Shown: positions 23,501-35,660 of the stretch, piece after piece
Numbering within the stretch: position 1 is the first letter of the stretch
How the letters are laid out: each line of letters opens with the position of its first letter
The notes under the pieces: generated by a model
Database searches by the model: none
Seen by the model: only the letters and a program-made list of their open reading frames with translations
What the model was told of the DNA's origin: nothing
Source of the DNA: Chamaecrista fasciculata
Taxonomy: Eukaryota > Streptophyta > Magnoliopsida > Fabales > Fabaceae
NCBI GenBank assembly: GCA_003254925.1
Contig: QANZ01011708.1
Coordinates: 62,001-126,000, forward strand
Direction of reading: 5' to 3'
DNA: 64,000 nt
Made by a program: the position numbers and the translations under genes

Positions 23501-26500
23501 CCTTATAGTGGTGATACCAAGGTAACATTTTCCTGGTTTGAGTTTGAGCTATACATCCTTCCATTACACTTGGTCCAAATTCTAGCTTAAATATCTTTGA
23601 GAATGTGCTGCTAGGTAGTGTTAAATAATGGATATTGTAAATATGTTCAATTTTGGTTATCACGACCTTAAAAGTTTTAATGCTAAGTAATGTATTGCTG
23701 GATATGGACAGGTTGTAGTTGACTTTAATGGGGCTGAAGGCAAGGGAGAGGATATCAAGTCTGTAGCTGAAAGTACATCTCTAAAGGTTTTGCCGCCATG
23801 GATGATTAAACAAGGGATGACTCTTACAAAGGAGCAGCGTGGAGAAGTGAAGCAGGAAACAAAAATGGATGGGGCTTCAACTTCCACAGCAGCACAGTAT
23901 TCAGATGACAAAAAGTCAACAATTGAAAATGATGATAAGAAAAGTCTACAGGCTCGTACACCAATCAGATTAATTATTATTTTATTTGATGTTGTAATCG
24001 TTTCTCGCTTGATGTCTCTGCTCTGCCCTGCTGCAAAAAGTTAGAGAATGATTTTATTTATTTATGATATCTGTCTCTTTTTTTTTTTGGGTCCTTTTAT
24101 AGGATGAATACATTAAGGCCTATTACGCTGCTTTACTCAAGAAGCAACAAGAAATGGAAGAGGCTGCAAAAGCACAAGAAGAATTGTCACCTGCATTTGA
24201 AGATCCTTTCAGCAGTTCCTCTCATCGTCAGGTTGGCATGAAATCAAAACGTGAAGATGATGATGAAATTGAGTGGGAGGAGGCTCCAATTGCAGGTAAA
24301 TATCAGTCCTTCTGATGTGATTGGAAGCAAATTTTGTCCCTACTTTTTAATTTGTACATGTTGACTGCTAATGCTTGGAAATATATGTTAACCCTCCCAA
24401 GAGTAGACAAGAATTCTAATTTACATGTGGTAGCTTCTATGGTCTATTGATGAGCTTTGGTTTTAATTGGCTGAAATGATGTACATATTATATATGATAT
24501 CTGCTTAAAATAATGTTGAGACTTTAGAACTCTATTTCTTATGTCAATATAAGATTACTAGATAGCACAAGGCTGATAACCACAATAACAGAGTAGTGAG
24601 AAACTTGACATCTAAATTGAGAGGGAGTGTTCTAGTGACGCAAAACCTTGGAAAGAGCTTATTTATGAAGAATTATTCTAGGAAATGATAAATTATTTAT
24701 CATATCTTGGAAATATTAAACTTTGAAAGATGTTTCTATCATTATTATTTCGGTAGTTGCTTTGCCTTTATTATTTTTTACTTCTATTTCCTTGGCTCCG
24801 TAGTCTGTGCACAAACAGCCCTTTCACTAGTTGTAACTTGTAAGACAGTTTTTGAATTATTGATCAGTTATCAGATTCTCTTTTTTAAGTTCCCCCTTCT
24901 CCCTGCTTTCTTCCCTTTTCCTCTCTTTTCACTTCTCCCACCTTCTCTCTTATTCCCCACCCCCTCTTCCTATTTCCTCCCTCTCTTCTGGTTCTACATC
25001 ATTTAGATAACACATCAGTTACTGACTCAGAAAGGAGAGAAAGGCTAGGGGTCTGGGTTTCAAATAGTCTTGAACCAAGTCTTTCTGGTAATTTAGGGAA
25101 GTAAACTATATCTAGTAGAGTTCTGAGTTTTAGATACATTTTGAGAGTTTAAAGAAGTTTGGAGTTAAGCAACTTCACATTTTGTATTGACATTTGATTA
25201 TAAAATAATTCTGGTTCAATTGTGCATACAATTTTTGGGTGGTCAAGTCATTTTAAATACAACAACAACAACAATCAAAGCCTTTTCCCACTAGGTAGGG
25301 TCGGCTATATGGATCAACTTACGCCAACGTGTTCTATCTTTCTAGATAGTTTCTCCAATAGTTTTCTTTGGTCTTCCACTTCCCCTGATTATTGGACTAT
25401 CACCCATTTGGTCAACTCTATGTACCAAAGCCTCTATAGGTCTTCTTTGTATGTGCCCGAACTACCTAAGGCGTGTTTTGACCAACTTCTCTATAATAGG
25501 TGCTATACCAACTTTCTCTTTGATGATGTCATTCTTGATCTTATCCTTTCTAGTATGGCTACTCATCCATTGTAGCATTCTCATCTCAGACACATTAAAT
25601 TTCTGCTCATGCTGTCCTTTTATCGCCCAACATTCAGTATTGTACGATAAAGCAGGTCTTATAGTTGTGCTGTAAAATTTTCCTTTTAGTTTAAGTGGCA
25701 CTCTTTTATCACAGATAACCCCTGAGGCCTTTCTCCATTTCATCCATCCTTCTTGAATTTTATGATTTACATCCTCCTCTATTTCCCCATGTCTTTTCAT
25801 TTTTAAAATAAGTACAAATTTTATTACTCATGTCTTTTCATTTTTTCTCCTTAGTCCTTACTGATACTGTGACATACCTTCCCCCATTTATATATCTCCC
25901 TAATAAGCATGCTCTTTTACTCTTTTGTCATATTTTTCTTAAATATTGTGTGATCGGCTTTCCATTCCATAATAGCAAAAAGGTGAAGTTCATATGAACA
26001 CTAAATATAAAAATTAAATTTTGGAGAAAGGTAAGGAAATGAAAGGTGAGATCTATGAAAGATATCTCTTTTAAGGTGCATTCAGTCCAAACAACAATTT
26101 AATCTAGAAGCCTCTTCATAGAAGTTGGTCTAAGCTAGATGGTTTCTGTAAGAGCAGTGTACTTATTAATTGGGGCTGATGAGTTTGGTAAGGGAAATAT
26201 GAGGAGCAATAGATGACTGTGAGGGACTGCATCTACTTTGGGTTGTTATTATAGTTTAGCAACCATGCTTTAGGAGTTGTTTTGTTCATTGATAGTGGTC
26301 TAAAATCTTTGTTTCAACACAAGAGATGTGGAAGTAGATTCTGCCACTATCGAGTAATAACATGGACCAATCCGATGAGATTCCAGATATTGGGATGAAA
26401 AGATCATGCATTCTGGGAGATCTAATGTGACTTGTATAACCTGATGACCTATCAATTATTTTAGGATAAGCTTGCAAATTAAGAGTTTTGGAGGATTATC

Positions 26501-27477
26501 ACTTAATATGATCCCGGCTATCTGTAGATTGTCTTCTAGCAATGATTCTGAAGATAGGAATTAGGAAATTTTTTGTTTTTTTATTTATCTTTAAATTTTT
26601 TGTTAACTCTTGGAGTTTATATTGTATTTAATCTCTGTTTCTAGAGTTCCATAAATAAATGGGAAGTACATACGTCTAGGGTGTACAACTTATCTTTATC
26701 TCCTAACTTCCTAAGTTCTGCCTACCAGGAATGTGGTTATTTTTTTCTAAGTGAATTAAATAATAAATACATACTCCTTGTTTTGTTTTCTCTTTTTAAA
26801 AAAGAAAAGGATATGTCATGAGGCGTAAATAAATATTTTTTAAAAAAAATCAAGGTGAAAAGTTTTGCATTCCTTGTTTTTGCGTGTGTGTATGTAAATA
26901 TTGTGAAAGTCACTTTCCCCTTTACCTTCCAGGGTTATTAAAGAACTGATATCAGGTCAACTGTTCTACTTAGAACCCCCTCGTTTAGTAATCGTTTCCT
27001 TTTTCCTTCCTGAGGGACTCTTCTGAAACTTTTTTCTCCAATGTTACCCTAGTATTCTATATAACATTAGATCTTTCACCTTAGCCCTCCTTCTGGTGAG
27101 TAAACCATACCGAGAAACCATTAGCTTGGGGGTGTTGATGGAACTATGAGTAGCTTGTGCATAACCAGTCTAGGCAGACTTTATGTCCCTAGAAATATGG
27201 CTGTCATTGGATGTTCTGAATTTCCGCTATATATTATTGATGGTCCCCTTCTGAATGTTTCTTATTACTTTGTGGCATTCCCCCTCTCCCCCTTTTGTTA
27301 ATCCTCCCTCTTGACATATTTTTAACTGGATAATGTTGAGTCTAATCATTCTTGCTTTTTTGTATTTTAAAAGGCAATGCCAATGAGAATTACAAGGTCC
27401 ATGACTTGAATGTTGAAGCTGATGCTCAAGCAGATGACGAGGAAGATGATGATGATGTAGACTGGGAAGAAGGTTAA
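20573..27477 (+). CDS. transcription initiation factor TFIIE large (alpha) subunit
   Basis: TFIIE-alpha is the RNA polymerase II general factor that recruits and stimulates TFIIH at the promoter. Coding exons by splice phase: 20573-20592, 20738-20860, 21264-21384, 21808-21933, 22121-22230, 22332-22515, 23321-23521, 23712-23951, 24103-24295, 27374-27477. They total 473 aa, close to plant homologues. Residues about 6-95 form the winged-helix domain (FNKLVKLSARAFYDD, DALTRRQWVREEDLAKDLKL, FFEEEKFITRDHRKE). A zinc ribbon follows with Cys161, Cys164, Cys186 and Cys189 (CPNCGKRYNALDAL, FHCESC). The C terminus is strongly acidic (DDEEDDDDVDWEEG), as in the family. The first exon is only 20 nt (MVDHFNK), with the start chosen by the FN(K/R)LV match. 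Intron 8 seems to use a GC donor (CTACAG|GCTCGT), and intron 5 a weak GTTTCG donor. Intron 9 is 3.1 kb and holds a LINE fragment. AATAAA at 27540 is a likely poly(A) signal. Confidence 0.93.
24296..27373 (+). other. large intron 9 of the TFIIE-alpha gene
   Basis: 3,078 bp, bounded by GCAG|GTAAAT and TTAAAAG|GCAATG. It contains a pyrimidine-rich stretch (about 24890-24995) and a truncated LINE on the opposite strand (25258-25800). The rest is AT-rich with nothing recognised. Confidence 0.8.
25258..25800 (-). mobile_element. truncated RTE-type LINE, 3' end
   Basis: The minus strand encodes the C-terminal part of a reverse transcriptase: HKIQEGWMKWRKASGVICDK, LKGKFYSTTIRPALSYNTEC, WAIKGQHEQKFNVSEMRMLQ, WMSSHTRKDKIKNDIIKEKV. 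It then continues, with a frame break, to an RWFGH-type end. On the plus strand the element starts with (ACA)n and CCTTTTCCCACTAGGTAGG then GTCGGCTATATGGATC, the 3' tail of plant RTE-like LINEs. The 5' part is lost, as is usual for target-primed insertion. Confidence 0.8.
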
Positions 27478-27539
27478 TGAAAGTATATTCATCGGACTTA
27501 TTGTGATCAGCTATGGTTTATTGAATCTTGGGATGATAC

Positions 27540-27545
27540 AATAAA
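27540..27545 (+). terminator. poly(A) signal candidate of the TFIIE-alpha gene
   Basis: AATAAA lies 63 bp after the stop codon at 27477, in a T-rich context. Plant poly(A) signals are loose, so this is only the best visible match. Confidence 0.4.
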
Positions 27546-27935
27546 TACTCTGCTTAAAAGATAAAACCCCATACTGCATTGCCTATCTGACAGTGACACC
27601 TCCCGTTTCTTCAATAGAAATTAGAGTCCATCAGACTTGGTTGATTAAATGCCGATGCTTTCTTGGTGGGCAATGCTTGGAATTTGGTTTAAAGAATGTA
27701 AAACATATTTAAATAGTGCAAAGATATTTCGCATATGACCATTCTGTAGCCATATTTTGCACAACACATGACTGCAAGATACAAATCTCATAAAAGAGAT
27801 TTTTCATTATTTACCTTCGTTTTCTGATCCTATATAGTTTTATATACTACAATTAAATGATTGGATAACAATCTAGTTATTTAACTGTATTCAGCGCCTA
27901 CCAGATAACAATCTAAAGTATGCTATTATTTTTAA

Positions 27936-28260
27936 TTATACCTCCATAGTTTTTTTTGTTAGGCAATTGTACCCCAAAAGTATAAGGTCAGTTTCAGATA
28001 TATTTCTAAAGTTTGTTTAGCCAATTATACTCGCAATGTTTTACATTTGAGTTAATTATACTCCCAAATACCTCTAATTTAAGGGTATAATTGACGCAAA
28101 AAAAATTCGGGGTATAATTGATTTAAAATTTTTTTGGGGGTATAACTAAAATTGGCCTCATACTTTGAGGGTACAATTGACCTAAAAAACTTTGGGATAC
28201 AATTGAAAATGACCATATACTTTGGGGGTACTAGGAGTACTTTTTGCTTAAAAAAAAAGA
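27936..28260. repeat. degenerate foldback element of GGGGTATAATTGA units
   Basis: Left-arm units read CAATTGTACCCCAAA, CCAATTATACTCGCAA and AATTATACTCCCAAA. Right-arm units read GGGTATAATTGACGC, GGGGTATAATTGATTT, AGGGTACAATTGACC and ATACTTTGGGGGTAC. The arms point at each other, like a MITE. No clear target duplication was found. A shorter relative lies at 31276-31390. Confidence 0.55.
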
Positions 28261-29640
28261 AAACATATGTTCGAAAGCCCCCCTGTGCACTAATATTTGA
28301 CTTGAGATGCATGCTCTAGGAATATTACAATCAAAATCATAGAGAATGAGTGCTTCTTCACTGACCTTTTCTCTCATCTTTCTACAATGTTTCATGCTCT
28401 CCTTTCTTGTTCTCTGAATTAGCTTTATTGACTAACTTTTATCAGACAAAAGTGAAGGAGAACACAAACAAGAAAATGAATTTGACTCCTCTGATATCTC
28501 ACTTCATTGGGTCAAGTGGGATGGTGTGCTCTGTAATCAGGAGTTAAGAGCCAACAACCCCTGGGTTAAACCACTAATACATATACTAATTGTTCTCATG
28601 TTCTTCACACATTTCTTGCCATTAAATTTGCAGTTTTTGGGAGAGATGAGGAAAGCATACAATGCTTTGGCAAAGTGTTGTTCGTGCAAATTTTTGGAGT
28701 ATTTGGATGGAATTGAATTCTAGGATGTTTAATATTTTAAAAAGAAATTTTACCTTCTTCATCCACACTTTTTCTCTTTTATTTATGACTATTGTTGAGC
28801 ATGTGGTGGGTATGTCTTTTGTTTAAAGAAGTGAATTGGTGGGTGTTTGACTTAATTAAGTCTAAAAGTTGGTAATCATCACTTCTCAATTTGGAAGGAT
28901 GGCCAACAACTTCATTTGAAACTTGACAGTGGAAAAGCGATAGATATATCTAAAGACTTCTGCTTCTTTTATTATTATTGTGACCACTATTTATCAAATA
29001 CGAATGGATGTATTATTATAGGCTTATAAGCAATGATGTGCCATGTCACCCCTCCACGTGGATGTTGTGTACAATTCTAAAGAAAATAAAGAGCATCGAA
29101 CACTGTACCCGACAAAGAGCCTATCATTTTGGAAATGCCATTCCATGTTCATTGCCACAAGAAATGGAAATTGGAAAGAGCCTTTCTCAAATCATCCTCT
29201 TCAACATTAATCTAACACTAGGGTCTTTCTGTTATATATATAATTTTACAAGTACTTTCATTGTTACTTTTGTATTCAACTTCTATACAATGCGTGGCCT
29301 CATAAAATAATGCAGTTGTTGAATTGAAGGTATAAGCTGGAGCTGAGCCAGGCGATAAATAATAATAAATGAAGTTGGGGATACCTTAAACCATGAGAGC
29401 TAGAAAAACTAGAGGTACTAGCAATTACTTAGATGTAGTGTAGGAAGGCAACATGTTTCCGTTACTCAATCATATTACAGAAAAGCATCAATTAAACTTA
29501 TATAGGATTATTTATATCTTTGTTACGAGATTTAGATAAACACATGACATGTAACAACAACTTTTTGTATGGTTAATTATAGTAATAAGTAAAAAAAATT
29601 TAAGAAGTCTTTTTTACATAACTAATTATAAAATAAAATA
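28261..29640. other. intergenic, no gene seen
   Basis: Short frames occur at 28526-28723 and 29008-29310, but they have no domain, no codon-level signal I can recognise and no splice context. Not annotated as genes. Confidence 0.5.
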
Positions 29641-30007
29641 GGCCAAAGTCTCAAATTGGTCCCTTATGTATGGGATAGATCTCAAATTGGTCTCTTATCT
29701 TTTATTTATTTCAAATTGGTCCTACATATTTTCATATTGTTTCAAATTGGTCTCAAACTTACTTTGGAAACGCAGAACTCAATTTGACCTCGTTTGTTGA
29801 TAGTTTCAAAGTACTCAACAATAGAAACTCATAGTTCTATATTCATCGCATTTGAGTTTGAAATGAGAGAGATATTACCACATTCAATATTTTTTGGACC
29901 AATTTGAAATAGTATGAAAACATGTAGGACTAATATGAAATAAATTAAAGATAAGGGACCAATCTGAAATCTACCTTATACATAAAGGATCAATTTGAGA
30001 CTTTGGC
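29641..30007. mobile_element. foldback MITE, AAATTGGTC type, with 9-bp target duplication
   Basis: Ends are GGCCAAAGTCTCAAATTGGTC and GATCAATTTGAGACTTTGGC. Internal units (CTCAAATTGGTC, TTTCAAATTGGTC) are mirrored on the other arm (GACCAATTTGAAATAG, GACCAATCTGAAATC). AATAAAATA flanks both sides (29632-29640 and 30008-30016). Length 367 bp, non-coding. The AT-only duplication could partly be chance. Confidence 0.7.
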
Positions 30008-30039
30008 AATAAAATATATAATCAACTCCACATAAATTT

Positions 30040-30250
30040 CTTCCGATTTGGTAAATGTGAGAGATTTGTAAGAGAGAGAATCTCTTGTAATGCACTATAA
30101 GTGTAATGTTGAGAGAGAAAGAAATAGTTAGAGAGAAAAAGTGTTAGTAGTGAGACTCACACCTCAGATATTTTTTCTCTTTAATTGTTCATTTTTCTCT
30201 CAGCACTATACTTATAATGTACTATAGAGATCTACTCCCGATTTGTAACT
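30040..30250. mobile_element. MITE-like inverted repeat with GAGAGA arms
   Basis: The left arm GAATCTCTTGTAATGCACTA followed by TAAGTGTAATGTTGAGAGAG is mirrored by the right arm CTCTCAGCACTATACTTATAATGTACTATAGAGATC. Outer parts CCGATTTGGTAAATGTGAG and CCCGATTTGTAACTTGTG are direct rather than inverted, so the exact ends are unclear. Confidence 0.5.
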
Positions 30251-30953
30251 TGTGAATGTAACAACTAAGAATACTTACTTACACATGACAAGATCATGAT
30301 GACATGCCCATAACTAAGGCCATCCCATTACCATATATAACAAATCACACTCCACATTTTCAAGGGATCCATATATACAGGTCATCTCATCTCATGGGTG
30401 TCGTCAATTCAATGCGTTCGCGTAAATCTAAACAAATTTAATTGAACAAGAAAATATATTAGTTTTGCATTTTTAATTAATTGATTTGAATGAAGACAGA
30501 TAAGAGAAGAGTGAAAGTGAAGCAAGTGTTTTCTCCTATGCAACTTTAGCGTGTTCCAACGGTACGTGTGTTGTATTGTATATAACTATATATATGTGGA
30601 TTTTTGCATTATATGTGGATTTTTGGTTAAACCATTTCATTGAATCCCATATTCTTCTTATGATCATTTAATGCCACCTTCATTATGCCCAGGTCAAACG
30701 CTTCTCTTATTTTATTTATTTCTTGTTTATAGTAAAATTTAAGGGCCCTTTAAGTATCCAAAAGTAATTTCTTTTTCATTTCTGTCCACATAAAGTGATA
30801 AACAAGCTAGCAAGCATGCATAATGTTCATATATCTTTTTGTTATTATTTTTATATTTTACAAAATTTCTTGGATTTTGTTTTGGGTATAAGTAGGGGTC
30901 ATGTTTTTCAAGAAGATCCAGTCAACCTTTACTAGAAAGGTACCTTTTTTATT

Positions 30954-31260
30954 GAGTAAACTACCAAATTGGTCCCTGGATTATTGGCTCGCTGACAGAT
31001 TGGTCCCTGAATTTAGGAAATTGACAAATAGGTCCCCAAATTTTTCTAACGAGTCAAATAGGTCCCCGAATTTTTCTAACGTTAGTCAAATAGGTCCCCG
31101 AATAACATGCACAGAAGGACCTATTTGACAAATGTTAGAAAAATTCGGGGACCTATTTGATTCGTTAGAAAAATTCGGGGACCTATTTGTCAATTTCCTA
31201 AATTCGGGGACCAATCTGCCAGCGAGTCAATAATCCAGGGACCAATTTAGTAGTTTACTC
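30954..31260. mobile_element. GAGTAAA-family Mutator-like foldback element, 307 bp, 10-bp target duplication
   Basis: Ends are GAGTAAACTACCAAATTGGT and its inverse ACCAATTTAGTAGTTTACTC. CTTTTTTATT flanks both sides (30944-30953 and 31261-31270). It is almost wholly inverted arms meeting at about 31110 (AATAACATGCACAGAAGGACC), so it would fold as one long hairpin. It shares terminal sequence and layout with 36261-37557 and 13534-16369 and looks like a minimal member of that family. Confidence 0.85.
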
Positions 31261-31270
31261 CTTTTTTATT

Positions 31271-32197
31271 ATTAAGTGTGGAGGTATAATTGACTCAAAT
31301 ATTAAACGTTGGGGTTAGTTGACAAAAAAATAATGTTGGAGGTATAATTGAAAATAACTCCAAACGTTGAGGGTATGAACAATACTTTTGCCTATTAGGT
31401 ACGTTGCCTCATTTATTGAACTAAAAAAAATAAACAATGATAAGTTTTTTAGTTTAATTTTAAAAAATAAATTATAAAATTTAATCTCTTCAAAAATATA
31501 ATTACAATTAAGTAGCTAGATGCCTTTATTTAAAATATTAAAACTAGGATTCCTTAAAAAGCAATATGATATAGTTTTAAACTCTATTAATTTGACATTG
31601 AAAATTAATGTAGAAAAATTACATTTCTTGTTAAATTCTTATTAGTATCATTAAAAAAACTATCAAATTTATTGTAATTATATCTTTTTTAAAAAAAATG
31701 TAATTTTATAATTTTATTTCTTGAGAACTAAACTAAAAAAAATGTTGAAATACTAAAAATTTTATAAAAGATGAATCTAAGTTAATCATAAAGTATAGAT
31801 CATGATATATTTGTAGAGGCCAATTAAGCATATTAAGCATATTAAATTTGGATTTTTCTGATGACATATACAATGCTCATTCTTATTTTTACGTACTGAA
31901 TTGCAAGTCTTTTTTATGGTTAATTATCGGTAATATATATATATATATATATAGGCTTGTCCCTGTATTGGTCAACAAGAGGTCATAATAACAACAATTT
32001 ACAATAGAGTAATAAATTATATATCAAAGGTTTGACAAAATTAGTGTTAAATGAGGCCTTTGTTGCTTGAACGCAAAGGAAGCCTCATTGGGACAAGAAT
32101 ACTCCACAATTTCCCCCTTTCTCTGCATCTACTCTCTCTCTACAACCTTAATCATATTAGTATACAACTATATATACATAAACATAATATAATATAG
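31271..32197. other. AT-rich spacer with repeat scraps
   Basis: Holds GGAGGTATAATTGACTC and GGAGGTATAATTGAAAATA units (31276-31390) related to the 27.9-28.3 kb element, and an (AT)n run near 31935-31953. No gene seen. Confidence 0.5.
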
Positions 32198-32532
32198 GGA
32201 AAAATGGTCATTTGGCCCTTGTACTTTACTTAAAATTTTAATTTAGTCCCTATTATTTCATTTTTGAAAAAAAAAACAGTTCTTAATTAAGTTTATATAA
32301 ATATATACCAATATCAATATTAGCTAGCAAGATCGATGTTTAAGTTTTAACATTTTAATATTAGACTTTTATGTAATTATATTTTATTTTATTAAATATT
32401 TACATGACAAATATAAGTAAGGACTAAAACTTGAATATTGATAAATTATAAGGACCTGTTTGGAAAAATAAAATTATAGGGACTAAATTAATATTTTGGA
32501 TAAAGTATAAGGACTAAATGACTAATTTTACC
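32198..32532. mobile_element. foldback MITE-like element, GGTCATTTGGCCC type
   Basis: Left end GGGAAAAATGGTCATTTGGC and right end GACTAAATGACTAATTTTACC are inverted copies. Inside, TTTAATTTAGTCCCTA is mirrored by TAGGGACTAAATTAATA. Length about 335 bp. The flanks are too AT-rich to prove a target duplication. It ends about 285 bp before the CLE gene start. Confidence 0.6.
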
Positions 32533-32816
32533 TAATAATATATAATGAAAAAAATATATAATAAAATAAGTATCATTATCATAAATTTTTCAAGTTTCAG
32601 AGTCTCATAGAAGCAAGAACCACCACCACCACCATACTATACTATGACTCTCCCATTATTCTTCACCATTTCTTCTCTGCAAAATATGCTTCACTTTCAT
32701 TACCTCTTCAACCTTCATTTCAAAACTTGATCTCACATCTTCAAATTCTTCTTTAATTTGAATTCTAATTTTGATCTAATTTTGAATTCCATGCAATCTC
32801 CACCCTTAATATTTCC

Positions 32817-33170
32817 ATGTCCACCACCATGATCATCAGATTCATTCTTTGGATTTCCCTTTTCTTCATATTTTGTCACACTTTCTTTTTCACTTTCACT
32901 TCCAACTTCAATAATCATTTCTCTCTTCTCCCTCGCAATAGAAAGATATTGCTAGCAACCAAATTTGACTTCACCCCTTTTCTCCACCGCGGCCACCACC
33001 ACCACCATCGGAGCCGCCACAGTCACAACCACCACCGGAGTCATCACGTGACGGTGGAGCGCGACGAACCGGCACCGCCGCTTGCTGACGTGGACAAAAC
33101 CGAGATTGATCCACGTTATGGTGTTGAGAAACGCCTTGTTCCCACGGGTCCAAACCCATTGCACCATTAA
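32817..33170 (+). CDS. CLE peptide precursor, CLE9/10/13 type
   Basis: Intronless, 117 aa. It encodes a secreted peptide-hormone precursor of the CLAVATA3/ESR-related family, whose mature 12-13 residue peptide is perceived by CLV1/BAM-type receptor kinases at the cell surface. Residues about 5-28 are a hydrophobic signal segment (IIRFILWISLFFIFC...). KILLATKFDFTPF (residues 43-55) is a pre-peptide motif shared with the CLE9/10-type subgroup. The CLE motif is RLVPTGPNPLHH (residues 106-117), right at the C terminus and preceded by EIDPRYGVEK. Thr110 replaces the usual Ser of RLVPSGPNPLHH. The variable region holds a His-rich block, with 12 His in residues 57-77, which is unusual. The start at 32817 gives MSTT before the signal segment; Met5 (32829) is also possible. 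No TATA box was confidently placed. The mature peptide is clear; the target tissue is not inferable. Confidence 0.93.
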   Translation: MSTTMIIRFILWISLFFIFCHTFFFTFTSNFNNHFSLLPRNRKILLATKFDFTPFLHRGHHHHHRSRHSHNHHRSHHVTVERDEPAPPLADVDKTEIDPRYGVEKRLVPTGPNPLHH

Positions 33171-35100
33171 TTCTCATGAGGTTCTTCAAATCAATGAATT
33201 ATTATATACATTTTTTTTCTTTCTAATTAGTAATTATCTTCTTCTTCTCCTTCTCTGTGTAATTTTTCTGTATTAATTCATCAATAGTTATCTAGCTAGT
33301 ATAAAACATGTAATATTGTAGTACTATATATATATATATTATTTTTCATTGGGCTTAATTTGATATGTTTGTATTTTTTTTTCAAAATAATAATAATGAT
33401 TTCCAGTGTGAACTATTATTTAATTTCTATTTTGGTGACAAATTAACGCTTTCGTATAATAGTATAATACAACACACACATATATATAGTACCAAATGGC
33501 ATATATATCCAGTTTTCTAGGTAGCATTCATAATATATACTCAATGAAATGATTGATTATTGATTATTATATAAAAAACAGAGGATCGATGAACATTATT
33601 CAAATAAAATAATGCAACAAAATATAAAAATATAAATTGAAGGATCCAAAGTAGTGGTGACGGGGTTGTGACGGCACGGCACATCATCATGGGCTATGCA
33701 AGAAAAATAACGTGACATCTGAAGATCACAATTATATTCACATTCACATGAGCCCTCTTTCAATTTTTTTTTTTTAATTGACTTGTTTTGATTTACATAT
33801 ATATATATATATTGAGGTTATTTTTTTTTAAATATCATATTGAGATTAGTTATATAAGTGTGAAAAGTGGCTTTAGAAAAAAGATGGGTGCGATTGTAGA
33901 AACTAGAAAGTAGAAACAACCACCAGGCCAAAAAAAAAAGAAACAACCACGATGACATTAATGCTAGAAAGAGTTGACTTTAATATTAAAGCTAACATAT
34001 AGTCTAGATGAATGAATAGATTATGAATGTGAAATTGTTGAAAGCTCACTTGCCAGCTTCACATTAATCGACCTAATTAATGTGGGTCTTAATGAGGTAC
34101 ATATATACTCTGTATTTTCATTTTCTATAATTTTTGTATTTTAGAAAAAGAAAAGAATATGCAAACAAAAAAAACATAAAGTTTGGTCTAACATATTCCT
34201 TATTTTATGAGATTCACTTTTTTCTCTCTATTTTTTTTAAAAAAAAAGTACAAAGAAAATACAGAGAAAAAAATGCAAAGAATATGGATTTGGGTTAGAT
34301 GTTTTTTCCTTTCCATCCATCAAGGTCACAGAATTTGCAAAATTTTGTGTTACAAAATATATATATATATCAGATTTACATATTTTGTTATGTAATTGAC
34401 TAAATATATAAGTAAGTGTAATTAACAATAAACCATTAAACCTCTCATTTATAGGTCCCATTTTATCCATCAATTAATTAACATTGGGTTTCTCTTAGGA
34501 AACTGTTTACAAATCAAGTTAAATTGACTCTTAAAGTAATTTTTTTATTCTTTTTGTTCTAAAATTACTTTTTGAGCTTAATTTGATTTTGTTGGTTAAT
34601 AATCTCAATATCATGGAAAATTAATTTGTTAAGAATATCTTGCACTACTCGTTGCAATCGGACTTGAAATAAAAAAGATATGGTCAACTTTGTTTATTTG
34701 ATTGTAAACCGAATAATCTACTTTTAGAGTCCAATTTCATCTTGTTTGTTAACGGTCCTAATTAAACAAAAAAATCGTCAAAAACAATATGTATCTCAAG
34801 ATTCGTTGCATTCGAATTTTAAAATAAAATATATATAACCATATTTAGTCGTTTGGATAACTTTCTGAGAACTTGTAGAATCAAAATTATGAAGAAAAAT
34901 ATATATAAGGAATTGAATTGCAACTTATTCTAAAAATAAAAAGCTAAACAATATTCTAGTCAATTACGAGGGAACAACCCACAAAGATGCACTCATGCCC
35001 AGATGTTTCAACTTGGCAGTGGGCACCATTCAGGGAGAGTGAGGGCATCGTCATATAAATGAATGAAATAATGATTTTCCCATAACCAACATTTAAAGTT
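33171..35100. other. AT-rich intergenic region, no gene seen
   Basis: The CLE 3' flank followed by AT-rich DNA with (AT)n or (TA)n runs near 33320-33340, 33480, 33800 and 34359-34370. Frames here are short and lack any domain. Confidence 0.6.
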
Positions 35101-35660
35101 TATTTATTTTTTTTTCTGAAACGTAATTCATTCAAAAGCAAGGCAAAAATAAGCACAGTACAAACAAAAACACAATAAAATAATCCAATATATCCCTAGC
35201 ATCAATAACAACACTAGACAAAACATCAACTGACGAAGGTAGGGGGTTTGCAACTCATTCAAGAGAATCCATCTTCGTGTCAGACAAATTGGCAAAACAA
35301 CCAGCTGTCAAGTTAACGGATCTAGAGATTCAACTAAAGCTACAACCATCTAAACAACTGAAAACAAAAAAAATAACAATAATAAAAATAAAAAATTCAA
35401 ACCAAATCGACACCTTATATCTATAATGCCGCCACAGAAAACACACGGACATGAGCAGAGAGCACACAGATCTAGGAAAGATAATTGCTGAAAACCACCT
35501 AAACTTAAAAATCACCGCCGTAGAAAGTCAAAACTGGGAGACGCCGCTGATAACCCTAATATAAAGTAGGGTGAAATCTTTCATAAAAGAGAAAGGTGGT
35601 CCCTCACGAAAAGGAATTTGAGAAAAAACTCGACTCTCATGAGAGAAAAGATTTTTTTGG
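35101..35660 (-). mobile_element. LINE-derived fragment ending in a poly(A) tail, copy 1
   Basis: The plus strand begins with a T run (35103-35115) and then CTGAAACGTAATTCATTC. About 35200-35340 reads on the minus strand as the end of an RNase H-like domain (related to the SWIPRSANLTVDYLA text of the 50.7-kb copy), here with changes. The 35560-35640 part resembles the 51.05-51.12 kb part of that copy (CGTGAGGGACCACCTTTC against CGTGAGAGAAAACC). The two copies share sequence at both ends, as expected for an internally deleted LINE family. Confidence 0.6.

Noticed and set aside
32952..33189. Antisense frames across the CLE gene
   Set aside because: They are shadows of the His-rich coding repeat; the sense strand carries a full CLE precursor.
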